A stretch of 64,000 nt of DNA from Alnus glutinosa (GCF_958979055.1 NC_084898.1:21914602-21978601), one strand, 5' to 3'. Positions 37,001 to 48,410 are shown, counted from the stretch's first letter. A program made the numbers and translations. The notes: generated from the letters alone by a model not told the origin.

Positions 37001-40000
37001 TACAGTAAGTTCCAACTCTTCTTTGTCTTCCAACAACAGCACTCATCTCGCCATCCCTTCCTCTTTTCCAACTCTTCTTTGTCTTCAAACAACACCACTC
37101 TTGAAGGATCGCACTGCGGGAAGCTTCTTCATCAAGGCCCGAGTAATCACGGATTATATCCATTTGTTTTCTCTTCCAATAAAAAAGCACACTCCCTTTG
37201 CTCTTGTGGGTGAGCGTGTGTTAGTGTCAAAATGGCATTCTCGGCTTGGAAATCCTGCCTTGAAGATCATTCGTTAGGTTCTTTCCTCCTTTCTGCTTTC
37301 TGTGTCCAGCAATAATCGACTCTCTCCATGCTCTTCTTGTTTGGGGTCCAAAAGCACTCAATTGCCGTTTCCTTCCTCTCCCACAAAGATCACATCTCCC
37401 CTTCAGTTAATCTACATTGACGTGTGGAGGCCTGCTCCAATGTATTCTAGGGATGGGTTTCGGTTTTATGTTGCCTTTTTAGATGCCTTTAGCCGTTACA
37501 CATGGGTTTACCCATCTCTTGTAAAAGCAATGTTCTTTCAATTTATAAAAAATTCCAAGTCTATGTTGAATGTTATTTTGAGACCAATATTAAATCTGTG
37601 CAATCTGATTGGGGTGGGGAGTATTGCTCTTTAAACAAATATTTGAATGAACAAGGCAGAACTCATCATATATCATGCGCCCATACTCATCAACAAAATG
37701 AAGCTATTGAACGCAAGCATCAACATATTGTCAAAACAGGACTTGCTCTCCTCTCTCATGCACATCTCTCATCCTCTTTTTGGGCTGATGCATTTCAAAC
37801 TTCATGTTACCTAATTAATCGCATGTCTACCCCACTTCTTCATAATAAATCTCCTTTTGAAGTGCTTTTTCAAACCCAGCCTGATTATTCCTTTTTACGT
37901 GTATTCGGGTGTGCTTGTTGCCCAAATCTTTGTCCTTATAATGCAAATAAACTCCAACCTCGTTCCTTGGAGTGTATTTTCTTCGGCTATCGTCCCTTCC
38001 ATAAAGGATACAAATGCTTCCATGTGTCGTCCTCATGGGTCTACATTTCAAGAGACACGTCATCTTCAATGAATCCAAATTTTCATTTGCCCTCACGTCT
38101 CTCTCTCCCCCACTCCCTAATTCGGTTGAAATAGTCTTCTACCGTGTTCCATCACTCTTTTTTCATGTGATTACTTGTGGGCCTCATCCTGGAGCTTCCA
38201 CGTCGGCACCTTCATTACCACTTGTAAGTCCCTCAGCTTCAAACTCTCTTGACCACACATGTGCCCACCAAGCAGATACCTTCTCTTCTCAGTCAAACAT
38301 ACCTTCAACCCACCCATTACCTTTGACCAACTCCATTCCTCCTGAAGCACCTATATCGCACCATCCCGTGACCACAAGATCCAAAAATCACATCTCCATG
38401 CCAAAACACTTCACCGATGGCACTGTAAAATATCCACTTCCCCATGCTCTCCTTGCAGCCGTAAACTTAGAAATCACTGAACCCACTTGCTACTCAATTG
38501 CTATCAAAGACGAAAACTGGCACCAAGCCATGAATCGTGAGTTCGATGCACTTCTTAACAATCAGACTTGGTGTTTGGTTTCTCCCAATTCAGCTCAGAA
38601 TCTCATCGGCTGCAAATGGGTGTTTTGGCTAAAACGAAAAGCAGATGGGTCAATTGAAAGATACAAGTCTTGTTTAGTTGCCAAGGGCTTCCATCGACAG
38701 CCTGGGTGAGATTATGGAGAAACCTTCAGCCTTGTTATCAAACCTCCAATGGTTCGTCTAGTTTTGTCAATTGCAATTTTTGTTGGATGGTCTGTACATC
38801 AGATTGATATTCATAATGCATTTCTTAATGGAAATATGTCTGAGGATGTTTTCATGACTTAAGTGTGACGTCCCACATCGCCTGGGAATGAGGATGTGTT
38901 TATATGTATAAATGCACCATATATGACACAACGCGTTTTAAAGTCGTGATGGTTATGAACCTATCAGAACTCTGCAGTTAAGCGTACTTCTGCGAGAGCA
39001 ATACCAGGATGGGTGACCTCCTGGGAAGTCTGGTTCGGGGGAGTCAAAAGCGGACAATATTGTGTCATTGGGGGTGGGTCGTTACATAAGCGCCTAGTTA
39101 TTCACATCCTCAGTTTCCTAACCATATTTGCAAGGTCCAAAAAGCCTTGTATGGCTTAAAACAAGCTCTTGGAGCTTGGTTCTCAAGACTGAGTACTAAA
39201 CTGCTTGCTCTTGCTTTTCATGGTTCTTTGTCTGATGCATCGTTGTTTATTTACAAGTCTACTACCTTTACTATGTACATTCTTATATATGTTGATGATA
39301 TCTTAATCACATGTTCACAGCCATTTGAGATTCCAAAATTACTAGCAAACTGGGATACCGACTTTTCTTTGAAGGACCTTGGTCCTCTTAATTTTTTCTT
39401 AGGTGTCATATCTTCAATAGAAGATAAACTCAAGTCTACAACAAATCATGATAAAGATAGAATTGGTTAATCACAGTTGTTTACATATATATATATCTTA
39501 TTTGTAATTAACCAGATCTATCTATCTTATCTGTAATTAACGAGATCTATCTTTATCATGATTTGTTGTAGACTTGAGTTTATCTTCAGTTGAAGATATG
39601 ACAGCAGAGATAGTATTTGAATCTAGGATAAGATTGGAAGAGTTATCAGGAGATAACTCTCTAACACCTATACATAATCTTGTGTGGAAGTGAACGTTTG
39701 CAAGTAGCTTCTCCTTGTTCCCTGTGTTAGGTTTTGTGGTTGTGGTAAGAGTACTGCTTATTCCAAAAGCTTAAACTTGAACCGATAAGAATTGTGAATT
39801 TAATTAATGTGGCCCTTTCTATTCGCAGTTTACTTATCAAAAAAAGAATTGTGAATTTAATTATTTAATTAATACTTTAATACTTTATGTTCCAACTTTC
39901 ACTCAACAAATGGGGTCTAACATGTGGAATATTTAATTGAGACAGAGGTTAAATTGTAGAATTGGGTTTGAACTCAATTGATATTATATAAATTACACTT

Positions 40001-43000
40001 ATCTTAAAAGCTTAAACTGATAAGAAATGATCAATTTAATCATTTAATTAATGCTTTAACATTAAAGATGTCTTCCACCATGTATATTTATCTTTTATCA
40101 TCACCATTATTACATTTCTAAATGCATTCAAGTAATACTGTCAGTACCACAAAAACTTGATGTCATTTGGATAATTAGTGATAAAGGGCACAAATTTCTC
40201 TCTGTAGAAAGCCCCAGGTCTCCATACATGACTTAGTACAGCTACACCTATCACGATAATTCCACCCTTTAAGACTGGAAAAACACATGCAATAAAGTTA
40301 GTCGCTCAGAATTGTGAATAAATCTCCAATTCAACAATGACAACTCATTTCACAAAGGTGTCACCTGATGAAGGATCAATGTCAGACTGGTTGATCCACT
40401 TGCACATCCAAAATTGAGAATTAGAAATATCTAGAACCAGAACAGATAGTATATGATTGCTTATAGAGAATCGTAGTTAGGTTTATCTATGTCCCAAGAT
40501 GGGCAGTGATCTTAAGCTATGTCTGTAATTTGCTGATGTCAAACCATTCAATGGAGGATTAAGGACATTTTAATTGGTCTCATACAAAATCTTTGTTTAA
40601 TAAATCCAATCAGTATGCCAGCCGCTCATACACTTTTTAACTTGAGGTCAGACTCAAATTTGGGAATCTATTTTGGGAAAACCCTTTTACACCAACCACT
40701 ACTGCAAGATGTCAAGGTATAGGACACTTATAATAAAAGTCCATCTTTTTAATTCATCTATCTATGCAAATTACCTAGTGTGCTCTTCTAGAGCTACAAA
40801 TTTTGGAAAATCACAATCACTCATCCTTGTTTAAAGCTGTCTTTGCATTAGTGACTTGACTTACCAATTCTGTTGCTTTTTGGATCTCTAATGAAGGCAG
40901 CAAGGATATGGTCTTATTTTAAGTTATTGGTTTTATTTGATTTTAGGAGCAAGGATATTTTTGTGATTTTTATGTTTCTGAAATGTCCTGTAGTTTTTGT
41001 ACATTGGGTTATATTATGGGTTTCTTATCTTGTTGAGTTTTTTAATTCTAGGTTCCTAGTTGTTACCTAGCTTGGGCTTATTAGTCAAAGCTCATACAGC
41101 CCGCATCTTTTAGGTTTCGGTTCAGTGTTCTACTTGGGGTAAAAGCAAGAGAGCTCTTACTGTGATGTAATGTTGCTGAGGGTTTTTGGGCTTTTGCTAG
41201 GGTGTTTTGGGTTTTATGTTGTGGTTGGGTCTTTGTGGGTGTTTTTTTTTCTTGTGTCTCTTGTTTTTTTCCTTTTCTGTTTTTCCATCCTTTTGCATAC
41301 TTCTTGTATGCTCAGAGGAGAGCCTATGTTTTTTTTATAAAATTTCTCTGATTACCTATCCAAAAAAAAAAAAAATCAAGGGAGGACAACTTTACAAGAA
41401 TTTTGCAGTAGTTATGCTCTTGAGGTTTGTGACTTGATCCTTTTTTGAGGTGTGATGTTGAGGAAACATTAGGGATGATGCTTATGAAAACTAAGTGCAA
41501 TAACTAGGTTGAGGAGTGCTACACATACTCCTAAGTGCTCACTCCCTGACGTGGCAATAAAAATCACCACTGGATGCTACATGTACTTTCATTTGTTATT
41601 TTATTTCATGATAATTTTCACTGCCACGTGAGGAAATGACTATTTGGAAATATGTGTAGCATTTCTCTAACTAAGTTATCTTCTTCTTCTTCTTATCCCC
41701 TTTCAAAGCTTAAGTTCCCTAAAATGGAAACCCTAAATCACCTATTCATCGACAAACCCCCCCATTTTCCTTGAAAGTCCAAATTACTATTCTCGAGTTA
41801 TTGTCACAGCTCTGGAGTTGCAGCCTGAAACTTGACTTTCCCTCTTTTTTTCCCTTTCCAAACTTTACAGTTTCCTTTATCCTCTTAGACGCCCTGAACC
41901 CCCAAAATGTTACCAAATCTACTGCACCATAAGACTGTAATCCTAGCCCTTCAACAGTATTAAAACTATCCCCACAAAAATCTTGCAAGTTGCAACCTAA
42001 CCTGCCATTAAAATTATATTTCCCAGCCATTTCAAAGTGATCAAAATTCAATATTTTCTAAGTGGACTTGAGCTGTAGCCGCTAGATTACCTTTCCCATG
42101 CTTTATACCTTCAAAAGCCACAATCCTTCCTTTAAACCTTGCTACCAATTAGCCCTAGACTCACCCTGTTGCTGCTGTCTTACATCAAACTCATATGCCT
42201 TACTATTCATTGATCTTCTCCTAAGATGAGTTTTCTTTGTTGTTGAATATTTATTTTTGGCATTAAGTAAAGAATTTACTTTCTGGGGTTGCTCAGAAGA
42301 CAGGTCCTTGAGTTTAAATGTACCTTACTTTCATCAATCTCTTTCACGCTATGAGTTATATTAGAAAGCTATCTCCATTATTATTGCCTTCATTAGGGAG
42401 ATTTATTTTTTCATTGTCTTCTGGAAAAGTATTTAAGTACTTTTTTTTGGAATCACGAGCATGATGGTGGAATGCTGATAAAATTATGATGTCATCTATA
42501 TTAATTCCACTGCACAAAAATTGTCAGGGTGAGCAATTTTTTTTAGATATCCAGGGAGTCACTAACCTAAAACTCTCTCCGAAATTCTTAAAAGATGATG
42601 GCCGTTAGTCAATTCATACTGGCCTAAGTGTTTAAGTATTCTCCTACAGATGGATTTGTTACTAGTTTTGAACTACTGCTATTGCCATTATTTTATTTTT
42701 TGAAATGTAAGTATTTGTTTCACTGGTAATGACAATCAGGACCTTTTGTTTTGTACTTACCAAAACAAGAAGCAGGACTTTTAAAATTGTTTTCTTTCCT
42801 TCCTTTCGCAGACGTACACATGCTGTATTTGATGTAGCACTCAAGGTTCACCGGAACATTCAAGAGAGGGACATAGAAGTTGGTCGGAATCTTGGTAACT
42901 GGATTCTGCGGTGGCTTGACCAAATGAAACCATCAGCTCAGATTGGTGGTTCCTCTCCTGGAAAACCCCCCAGTAGTGCTAGCTCAGGGTTGAGCATGAC

Positions 43001-43271
43001 AAAGCAGATAAGCAACTCCTCCAACCTGAAACCTCCTTGGGAAACCCAAATATCCAGAAATCAGGATTCTTCTAGGCATCTGTTTACCTCGCCGAGAACT
43101 ATTTGGCCTAAGCCTTTTCCAACCATTTCGATGATGATGCGGCCACCAAAGCCTGCTGGGACTATGACCCAGTATAGGCACTTCTCTGGCCCTGAAATGT
43201 TGAAATCAAATTCTACAAGAGCTTGGTCGGAGGGAGGTCTCCGGAAGGACATAATGCAGTGGATGCTATAA
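34033..43271 (+). CDS. Conserved-looking plant protein, two exons, 196 aa, unknown function
   Basis: Exon 1 34033-34163 and exon 2 42812-43271 (591 nt with stop). The AG|gtatat donor and CGCAG|A acceptor join in phase 2 to give [20 protein letters not shown]. The N-terminus [20 protein letters not shown] has a short hydrophobic stretch, then a basic helix ([20 protein letters not shown]). [20 protein letters not shown] follows, then a Ser/Pro-rich disordered tail rich in Arg and Met, ending IMQWML. I do not recognise the family. Mitochondrial targeting or an N-terminal membrane anchor are both possible. The 8.6-kb intron contains a rearranged copia element, a Cassandra LTR, a LINE tail and a MITE. 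The coherent splice model and uninterrupted frames support a real gene. Confidence 0.7.
34405..34681 (-). repeat. Copia 3' LTR (277 bp)
   Basis: On minus it starts TGTTATAGAGTTATCC and ends TTAATTTTACA, with TATA-like CTATAAATAC inside. Immediately upstream on minus is a polypurine tract, GAGGGGGCG. Confidence 0.75.
34657..36975 (-). pseudogene. Copia pol 3' half, minus copy
   Basis: From high to low coordinates: GAG-pre-integrase ([13 protein letters not shown]), integrase core ([26 protein letters not shown]), then RT ([33 protein letters not shown]) and RNase H ([20 protein letters not shown]). Several frameshifts and stops. No gag or protease is present. Confidence 0.8.
36980..39433 (+). 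pseudogene. Copia gag start fused to pol 3' half, plus copy
   Basis: It begins [20 protein letters not shown], a copia-type gag start, then jumps within about 45 codons to GAG-pre-integrase, so an internal deletion removed most of gag and protease. Integrase follows ([31 protein letters not shown]), then RT ([43 protein letters not shown]). RT is interrupted by the Cassandra LTR at 38874. RNase H is lost. Integrase reading frames are longer here than in the minus copy. Confidence 0.78.
38874..39086 (+). mobile_element. Solo Cassandra TRIM LTR carrying a 5S rRNA-like core
   Basis: Starts TGTGACGTCCCACATCGCC and ends GGTGGGTCGTTACA (213 bp), with TAAG on both sides. Bases 38950-39060 read like plant 5S rRNA: CTATCAGAACTCTGCAGTTA then AGCGTACTTCTGCGAGAG then AGGATGGGTGACCTCCTGGG. 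5S-derived LTRs are unique to Cassandra elements. It inserted into the plus copia RT, so it is younger than the copia rearrangement or at least than the copia sequence. Confidence 0.85.
39481..39666 (-). repeat. Copia 5' LTR, truncated at the inversion junction
   Basis: On minus it starts TGTTAGAGAGTTATCTCC and matches the 3' LTR for about 130 bp before diverging at GATCT/TAATTAC repeats. The PBS region was replaced by the inverted segment. Confidence 0.65.
39807..39843 (+). mobile_element. 37-bp retroelement tail insertion with 20-bp target duplication
   Basis: AAGAATTGTGAATTTAATTA is present exactly at 39787-39806 and 39844-39863. The insert ends TTTACTTATCAAAAA, the same tail as at 26635-26658 and 61644-61675. 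Confidence 0.75.
40880..41372 (+). mobile_element. 5'-truncated LINE 3' end
   Basis: T-rich non-coding sequence with GCATACTTCTTGTATGC and ATTACCTATCC then 13 A. This matches the style of the LINE 3' end at 28735-28818 (GTATACTTCTTGTCAC). No domain remains. In the same intron as the copia element. Confidence 0.5.
41511..41667. mobile_element. MITE, AGTGCTACACATA termini
   Basis: GAGGAGTGCTACACATA on the left faces TATGTGTAGCATTTCTC on the right, and an inner CTGACGTGGCA / TGCCACGTGAG pair sits inside. 157 bp, no ORF. Confidence 0.65.
41700..42690. other. Intron sequence, unclassified
   Basis: 41740-42130 is moderately open on the minus strand and C/T-rich on plus. It may be an old LINE ORF1 remnant, but I find no motif. 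The remainder is plain A/T-rich intron leading to the exon 2 acceptor. Confidence 0.3.
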
Positions 43272-44041
43272 AACTAACAATGAAAACCTTTTTGGTTTTT
43301 CTCATGAGAAGGAAGACTTTTGAAATTCAACTATGGAAGAGGTGGTTTCTGAGTTGGTGATTGAAAGGACACAATGTAATGAGAAACTGACGGCTAGGAC
43401 ATTTTTTTTTGGTTCATTGCCTCATGAAGATTTTGATTTTCTTTTTTCCTTTTTGTTTTCCTGGATTTTGTATATTCTTTTGAGCCTCTTCATCTAAGAA
43501 CTTGCAGCTGCTCGAGATCAGAGATGACTTGTTATTCATAATAAGAGAAGCCTTTTTTTTTTTCTTTAATTTTCTGATGAATTTTGTTTCCTAATTAGTT
43601 ATCATTGTTGGCAGCTACCTGCACTAAACCAGCCCGACCATGGAACAACCAGAACCAGTTGGTAGTGATTTTACTCCTCAGGATTTAGGTTAATTTTTTC
43701 ATAACAGATCATTTTAATTTTACTTTCATTATTTTATGCCTAGGGAAAAATGTTCTAGTGGTCTCTAAGGTATGGACTGTGAAAATTGATTTGATAATTG
43801 GCTTGTTAATTGAGTGTTCAACAACTTGAGGGGTAAATCATAAGTTTCAAATACAATACGAAAGAAAGTATATATATATGTGTACGTGCTACGAGTGTAG
43901 GATAGATGTTCGGTGAAATGTGTGTGAGTTCTTCAGCCGTGTGTCCTGTGGGTGATTGCTTTTTGAGTACTTTCAACTTTCAAGTGTGTGGTGTGTACTT
44001 AGTACATGTGGTGTTAAAATTTCTGATTACATCCCAATGAT
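43272..44041 (+). other. 3' region of the 196-aa protein gene, then non-genic
   Basis: Immediately after the stop there is T-rich 3'-UTR-like sequence (43400-43560). From about 43620 nothing recognisable is seen. Confidence 0.4.
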
Positions 44042-44335
44042 GAGTAATTCTAGCCTATAGTCCATCCCCATCTGATGTGGCTTGGTCCATGACCACGTCA
44101 GGTCATTTAAAAAAAATTAAAACTTGCATTTAGAACAAAACAGCAGCATTTTCTCTTTAGGCCGACGTCCCTCCAACATTTGGCCTGACGGTGGTTGTGG
44201 CGGCCGGAGGCCACCGACCACCGCCAGTCCCTACGAATTTTAGAGGGTCGGCTATATGAGCATTCAACACCACATCAATATGAAAGGACGTTCGAGGGAC
44301 TCCCATGTGCCATGTAAAATTACTCTACAATTATA
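44042..44335. mobile_element. MITE with GC-rich core, GAGTAATT termini
   Basis: GAGTAATTCTAGCC on the left faces AAAATTACTC on the right. The core (44160-44265) has a GGCGGCCGGAGGCC palindromic patch. Confidence 0.55.
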
Positions 44336-44504
44336 GAATAACAATTTTGTTCAACTTTATTTTTTAATCTTATTCGCTAAATATATGCTCAATCTTTAAC
44401 CTTATTTATTTATTTATTTATTTTTAGGGGGTTTGGGGGGATATAGATAACTATTGGCTATCTATGTAGACCGTAATGAAAACAAATTAGAGAAAAGATT
44501 AAAA

Positions 44505-44620
44505 AAAAAAACACTCATTACACACTTACCCTCTCACATGAGGTGGGGCACATGTGGTGTGGGTCTCATTCCATGTGAGAAGGTAGGTGTATAAGAGAAG
44601 CGTAAGGAGTATTTTTGTAA
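44505..44620. mobile_element. Small fold-back MITE
   Basis: ACACTTACCCTCTCACATG faces CATGTGAGAAGGTAGGTGT, with ACTCATTAC / GTAAGGAGT outside. Related in motif to the elements at 63397 and 63606 (GGTGTGGGxC core). Confidence 0.55.
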
Positions 44621-44878
44621 GACTCCCCAACAAATTAACCTCGTAGGTCTATTGATTAGAAAAATCAGCACCAAAGGAGCACTAATTTCCCATTTCTTTG
44701 AAGTTCATCATTAGCGTTATAATAGTAGGAATCTTAGGACTTAACAGATAAATTAAAAAATGCACACCATGATAACATATCGTGAGAGTAACGCCAATGA
44801 AAAATGATACACATGCTATAACGAGTTAGAAAAAAACACTAGTTACATTTGCACTGTCACCTCAAAAATGTTAGAGAA

Positions 44879-45233
44879 TATATTCTCCATATATTAGGGA
44901 TTAGATTTCAAAGATTTATTGTAATTATTTGATGATACTCAAATCAATCAAATCACATTGATTGATTACCATTGATTGATTTGTTTGTAATCAGATTTGA
45001 TGGTAATCAAATCAATCAAATCACATAGATTGATTACCGTACTTATCTACCCAAACTCTCCTATAAATAGGAGTCTAATGTATTGAGAAAAGATCAAGCA
45101 ATAAGAGTATATGTAGCCTTAGGGCTCTATCATGTGCATGTAAGTCATAGATCGAACCACATAAAATCTCTTCTTTCCAATTTATTATTTTCGCTGTTAT
45201 CTTTATTTTCCTATGTGTTTATTTTTTCTTTCA
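44879..45233 (+). mobile_element. Solo LTR (355 bp), copia-like
   Basis: Begins TGTTAGAGAATATATTC and ends TTTTTTCTTTCA, flanked by AAAAA on both sides (weak as a target duplication because low complexity). Contains TATA-like CCTATAAATAGG near 45060 and GATTGATTACC repeats. No internal region. Confidence 0.6.
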
Positions 45234-45820
45234 AAAAAGACTAATCAATTTGAAACTTTCTTATAATTTCTTATAAAGTTCATTTTCACCTAATAACTAA
45301 ACAATGTGAGACTTAACACTCATAACTATCTCTTATAAACCACTTATTCTATATAAATTGTTTATCTCTTTCCGATATAGTACTGGAGTCCTAGTCATAC
45401 ATATCAACACCAAACCACTTTAACTGGTGGTCCCGATTTTTTACATCCGTGTCACGAATCTTTAGGCTCGCTTCTTCGGAAGCATTGCCTCCGCGTACTT
45501 TCATTCTTAGTTTAATTTTCAGTTGCCCATGCTTTGTGTTGTTTGTTAGATTCTCCACTTCCTTTTCTTTTTGAATTTGAAGTGGTAAGGATCCTCCCCT
45601 GTAATCCTTTTTCCTCAATCAATTAGTGAGAAAAAAAAAAAAAACTAGTGCAGATTCTTCTGAAAGGAAATTGGGTTTTGTTTTATTAATATTGTTGATA
45701 ATGGTTGCCGACAAGAACGAATGTGACTGGTCACACGGAAAGTGGTATTAATTTCAAAGGAAGGAAAAGCAGAGGGTGGAAGAATTGGCCATTGACTTCA
45801 ATCTGAGTGTTCACAATTAT
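45234..45820. other. Non-genic spacer
   Basis: A short minus ORF at 45391-45618 is Lys-rich, without domains or context. I see no supported gene. Confidence 0.4.
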
Positions 45821-46879
45821 CCGACAACTTGGTAGGCCTACAACTAATTCATTTATTCCGGTCCATATTAGTGTAGACTTGTTGCATTCTCTCAAGGATA
45901 GTCAATTCTTGAATATGATTTTTTTTGTTAAAAAAAAAAAACGAAAAACATATCCTTTACGAAGCCCGATTCCTTGTCGACTACGAAGAGATTCACCCGA
46001 ATAAGCCCATTCATGATCGGAGCCCATTAACGGCTCTTGATTACGAATGGTAAATCTCGATCGCTAATCGAGGCCACGCCTCGTTGGTCAAGACTCGGTT
46101 AATATGGTCGAATGTCGATCGGTATACGGACTTATTCGTTGTCTAATATGTAAGGAGCTTTGACAATGATTTGATATCACTTTCACCAAAAAAAAAAAAG
46201 AGGATATTTGTGCTCTTAGGATACAAACATGTCACGTACCTACGTGTTATCAATTTACCATGAGTTCCTTAAATGGGAAAATGTCACCTAACAGGTAAAC
46301 ATCATCTAATCTAGGTATGGGGGATGGCAGGAAACGGGCAGCATGGCCACATTGAATGTTCAACTAATATGTGTACGCAAAGGAGATAAAGGTAAGGAAT
46401 CTCTTTTCGAATCCTCTTAACTTTCTTCAATTTTTTTAACCCTTTTCTCATACATATTTGACTTAAGGCATCGGAGTTATTTCTCACTAAACCGGCTCCG
46501 ACAACTTGGTAGGCCTACAACTAATTCATTTATTCGGGTCCATATTAGTGTAGACTTTGTTGCATTCTCTCAAGGATAGTCAATTCTTGAAAATGATTTT
46601 TTTTTGTTTAAAAAAAGATAAAAAGAAAAACGAAAAACATATCCTTTTCGAAACCCGATTCCTTGTCGACTACGAAGAGGTTCACCCGAATAAGCCCATT
46701 CATGATAAAAGCCCATTAACGGCTCTCGATTACGAATGGTAAATCTCGATCGCTAATCGAGGCCACGCCTCGTTGGTCAAGACTCGGTTAATATGGTCGA
46801 ATGTCGATCGGTATAGGGACTTATTCGTTGTCTAATATGTAAGGAGCTTTGACAATGATTTAATACCACTTTCACCACG

Positions 46880-46928
<49 letters not shown>

Positions 46929-47230
46929 ATATTTGAGCTCTTAGTATACAAACATGTCACATTCAATAGCCTATAGTACCTACGTGTGATCAATTTACCG
47001 TGAGTTCCTAACATACCAAATTTGACAACTTAATCACCTAATCTAGGTATGGGGGATGGCAGGAAATGGGCAGCATGGCCACATTGAATGTTCAACCAAT
47101 ACGTGTACGCAAAGGAGATAAAGGTAAGGAATCTCTTTTCGAATACTCTTAACTTTCTTCAATTCTTTTAACCCTTTTCTCATACATATCTGACTTAGGC
47201 ATCGGAGTTATTTCTCACCAACCCGCTCCA
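45821..47230. repeat. Two-unit tandem duplication (about 0.7 kb each)
   Basis: Unit 1 45821-46497 and unit 2 46498-47230, both beginning CCGACAACTTGGTAGGCC and ending near TTTCTCAC. Unit 2 ends CCGCTCCAACAAGC, the broken start of a third. Each contains ATGGTAAATCTCGATCGCTA and CCACGCCTCGTTGGTC. Unit 2 has an A run of about 46 at 46880-46925 where unit 1 has about 12. No gene is seen. Confidence 0.85.
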
Positions 47231-47547
47231 ACAAGCTCCTTTACCTAATTTTCCTTCTTTTGCATGACCTCAAAAGCTAAGAATACCTCTTCAAAAAAAA
47301 TATTAATCAAACACCTAAAAACTGTCTCAACACATCCAAACAAGTTCTAACATTTAAAGATGATCAAATTTGCAATTTCGAATTTTCTAAACATTATAAG
47401 GATTTGAAACAAATGTAAAAACTAGTAGAAATTCTTAACGTGATTATGTGGTTTGACCCTAAGTCTCCAGTAAATTACTCTTTGTTTGTGTTCACCATTA
47501 ATTACAATTTTTCTAGCTTTCAACGTATATGCAGTTTTAAATGTTTA

Positions 47548-48410
47548 GGGAAAAATTTAACTCCCCCCGCCTTTAAATTGTTATTTTGTTTTTCAATTAC
47601 TTTCTTAAATTTCAAAAACTTTAAATTTGATGTATCTATCTTTCAATTTTTTTTTTTTTCAAATTCATCCGTCCATTAAGATTTTTATTAAATTCTGTCA
47701 AAATTTCTAAATTATCAATTTTTTTTTAAAGAAAAATCAACGATTCAAGTGTGAGTATTTTTACAAACTTTGTTAAATCATGACCAATGCTCAAGTCCTT
47801 GCAAATTTTTTTTTTCCTTAAAAAAAATGGAGGGTATTTATGAAATTTTGACACCCCTCCATTATGATTTTCGAATCCTAATGGAGGGATGAAATTGAAA
47901 AAAAAAAAAAAAATATTGAAAGATGGATACACTAAATTTAAAGTTTTTTTAAGTTTACGGAGGTAATTGCAAATGTGATGGAAGTTCAGAAGGGTTAAAT
48001 GAAGTTTCAAACGGGCAAGCCCAAAGCCTTTGAGAGTGGTTTCGGTCACCCCCATTGGCTCAATGCGTGGTTTGAGGCCCCTTCTTCAATTTTATTTTAT
48101 TTTTTAAAAATAAGTTTTAGTTGTTTTCTTAATTGTTTTTTAATATTTTCTATTTTTCCTCATTTTTTTTAAATTTTAAGTTTTTTTTTTTTTAATTTTT
48201 TATTAGGCATATAATACGTGACAAGTTTTGATGGGTTTAAATTGGAATTTCATTAGTTTTATGAATGGAAGATGGATGGATGTACCATCTCAATATTTAG
48301 CCATAAACGAGATAACATTTACGATACAAAATGGATCTTACGTGGGAAAAAAATAAACTTGTTAAAACTCATGGACTTATAAGACATTTAATCATAAGTT
48401 TTAAGAGTAC
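47548..48410. mobile_element. Degenerate nested fold-back elements
   Basis: 47570-47720 and 47830-47990 are imperfect inverses (TTTAAATTTGATGTATC / GATACACTAAATTTAAA; CATCCGTCCATTAAG / CTAATGGAGGGATG). 48017-48085 is a GGGTGGCC-type patch and 48200-48400 looks like one arm of a long-TIR element. It lies just beyond the kinase gene 3' end. Confidence 0.5.

Larger units (their letters stand above)
34405..39666 (-). mobile_element. Rearranged Ty1-copia retrotransposon with internal inverted duplication
   Basis: Outer ends are TG...CA and flanked by the exact 5-bp duplication CCTAT (34400-34404 and 39667-39671). Both outer LTRs point the same way (minus). The interior holds two 3' coding halves head to head: minus at 34657-36975 and plus at 36980-39433. 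The plus half ends in an inverted LTR scrap (39413-39480). It is therefore one insertion whose interior was rearranged, not two elements. It lies in the intron of the 34033-43271 gene. Confidence 0.8.

Noticed and set aside
36939-37277. Separate host gene beginning [21 protein letters not shown]
   Set aside because: It spans the copia head-to-head junction: gag start and GAG-pre-integrase of the plus half.
38950-39060. 5S rRNA gene
   Set aside because: Only 5S-like; embedded in a TG...CA LTR with a TAAG repeat on both sides and diverged bases, so it is a Cassandra LTR core.
45821-47230. CRISPR-like or satellite array
   Set aside because: Only two long units plus a stub, in a plant genome; no short repeat-spacer structure.
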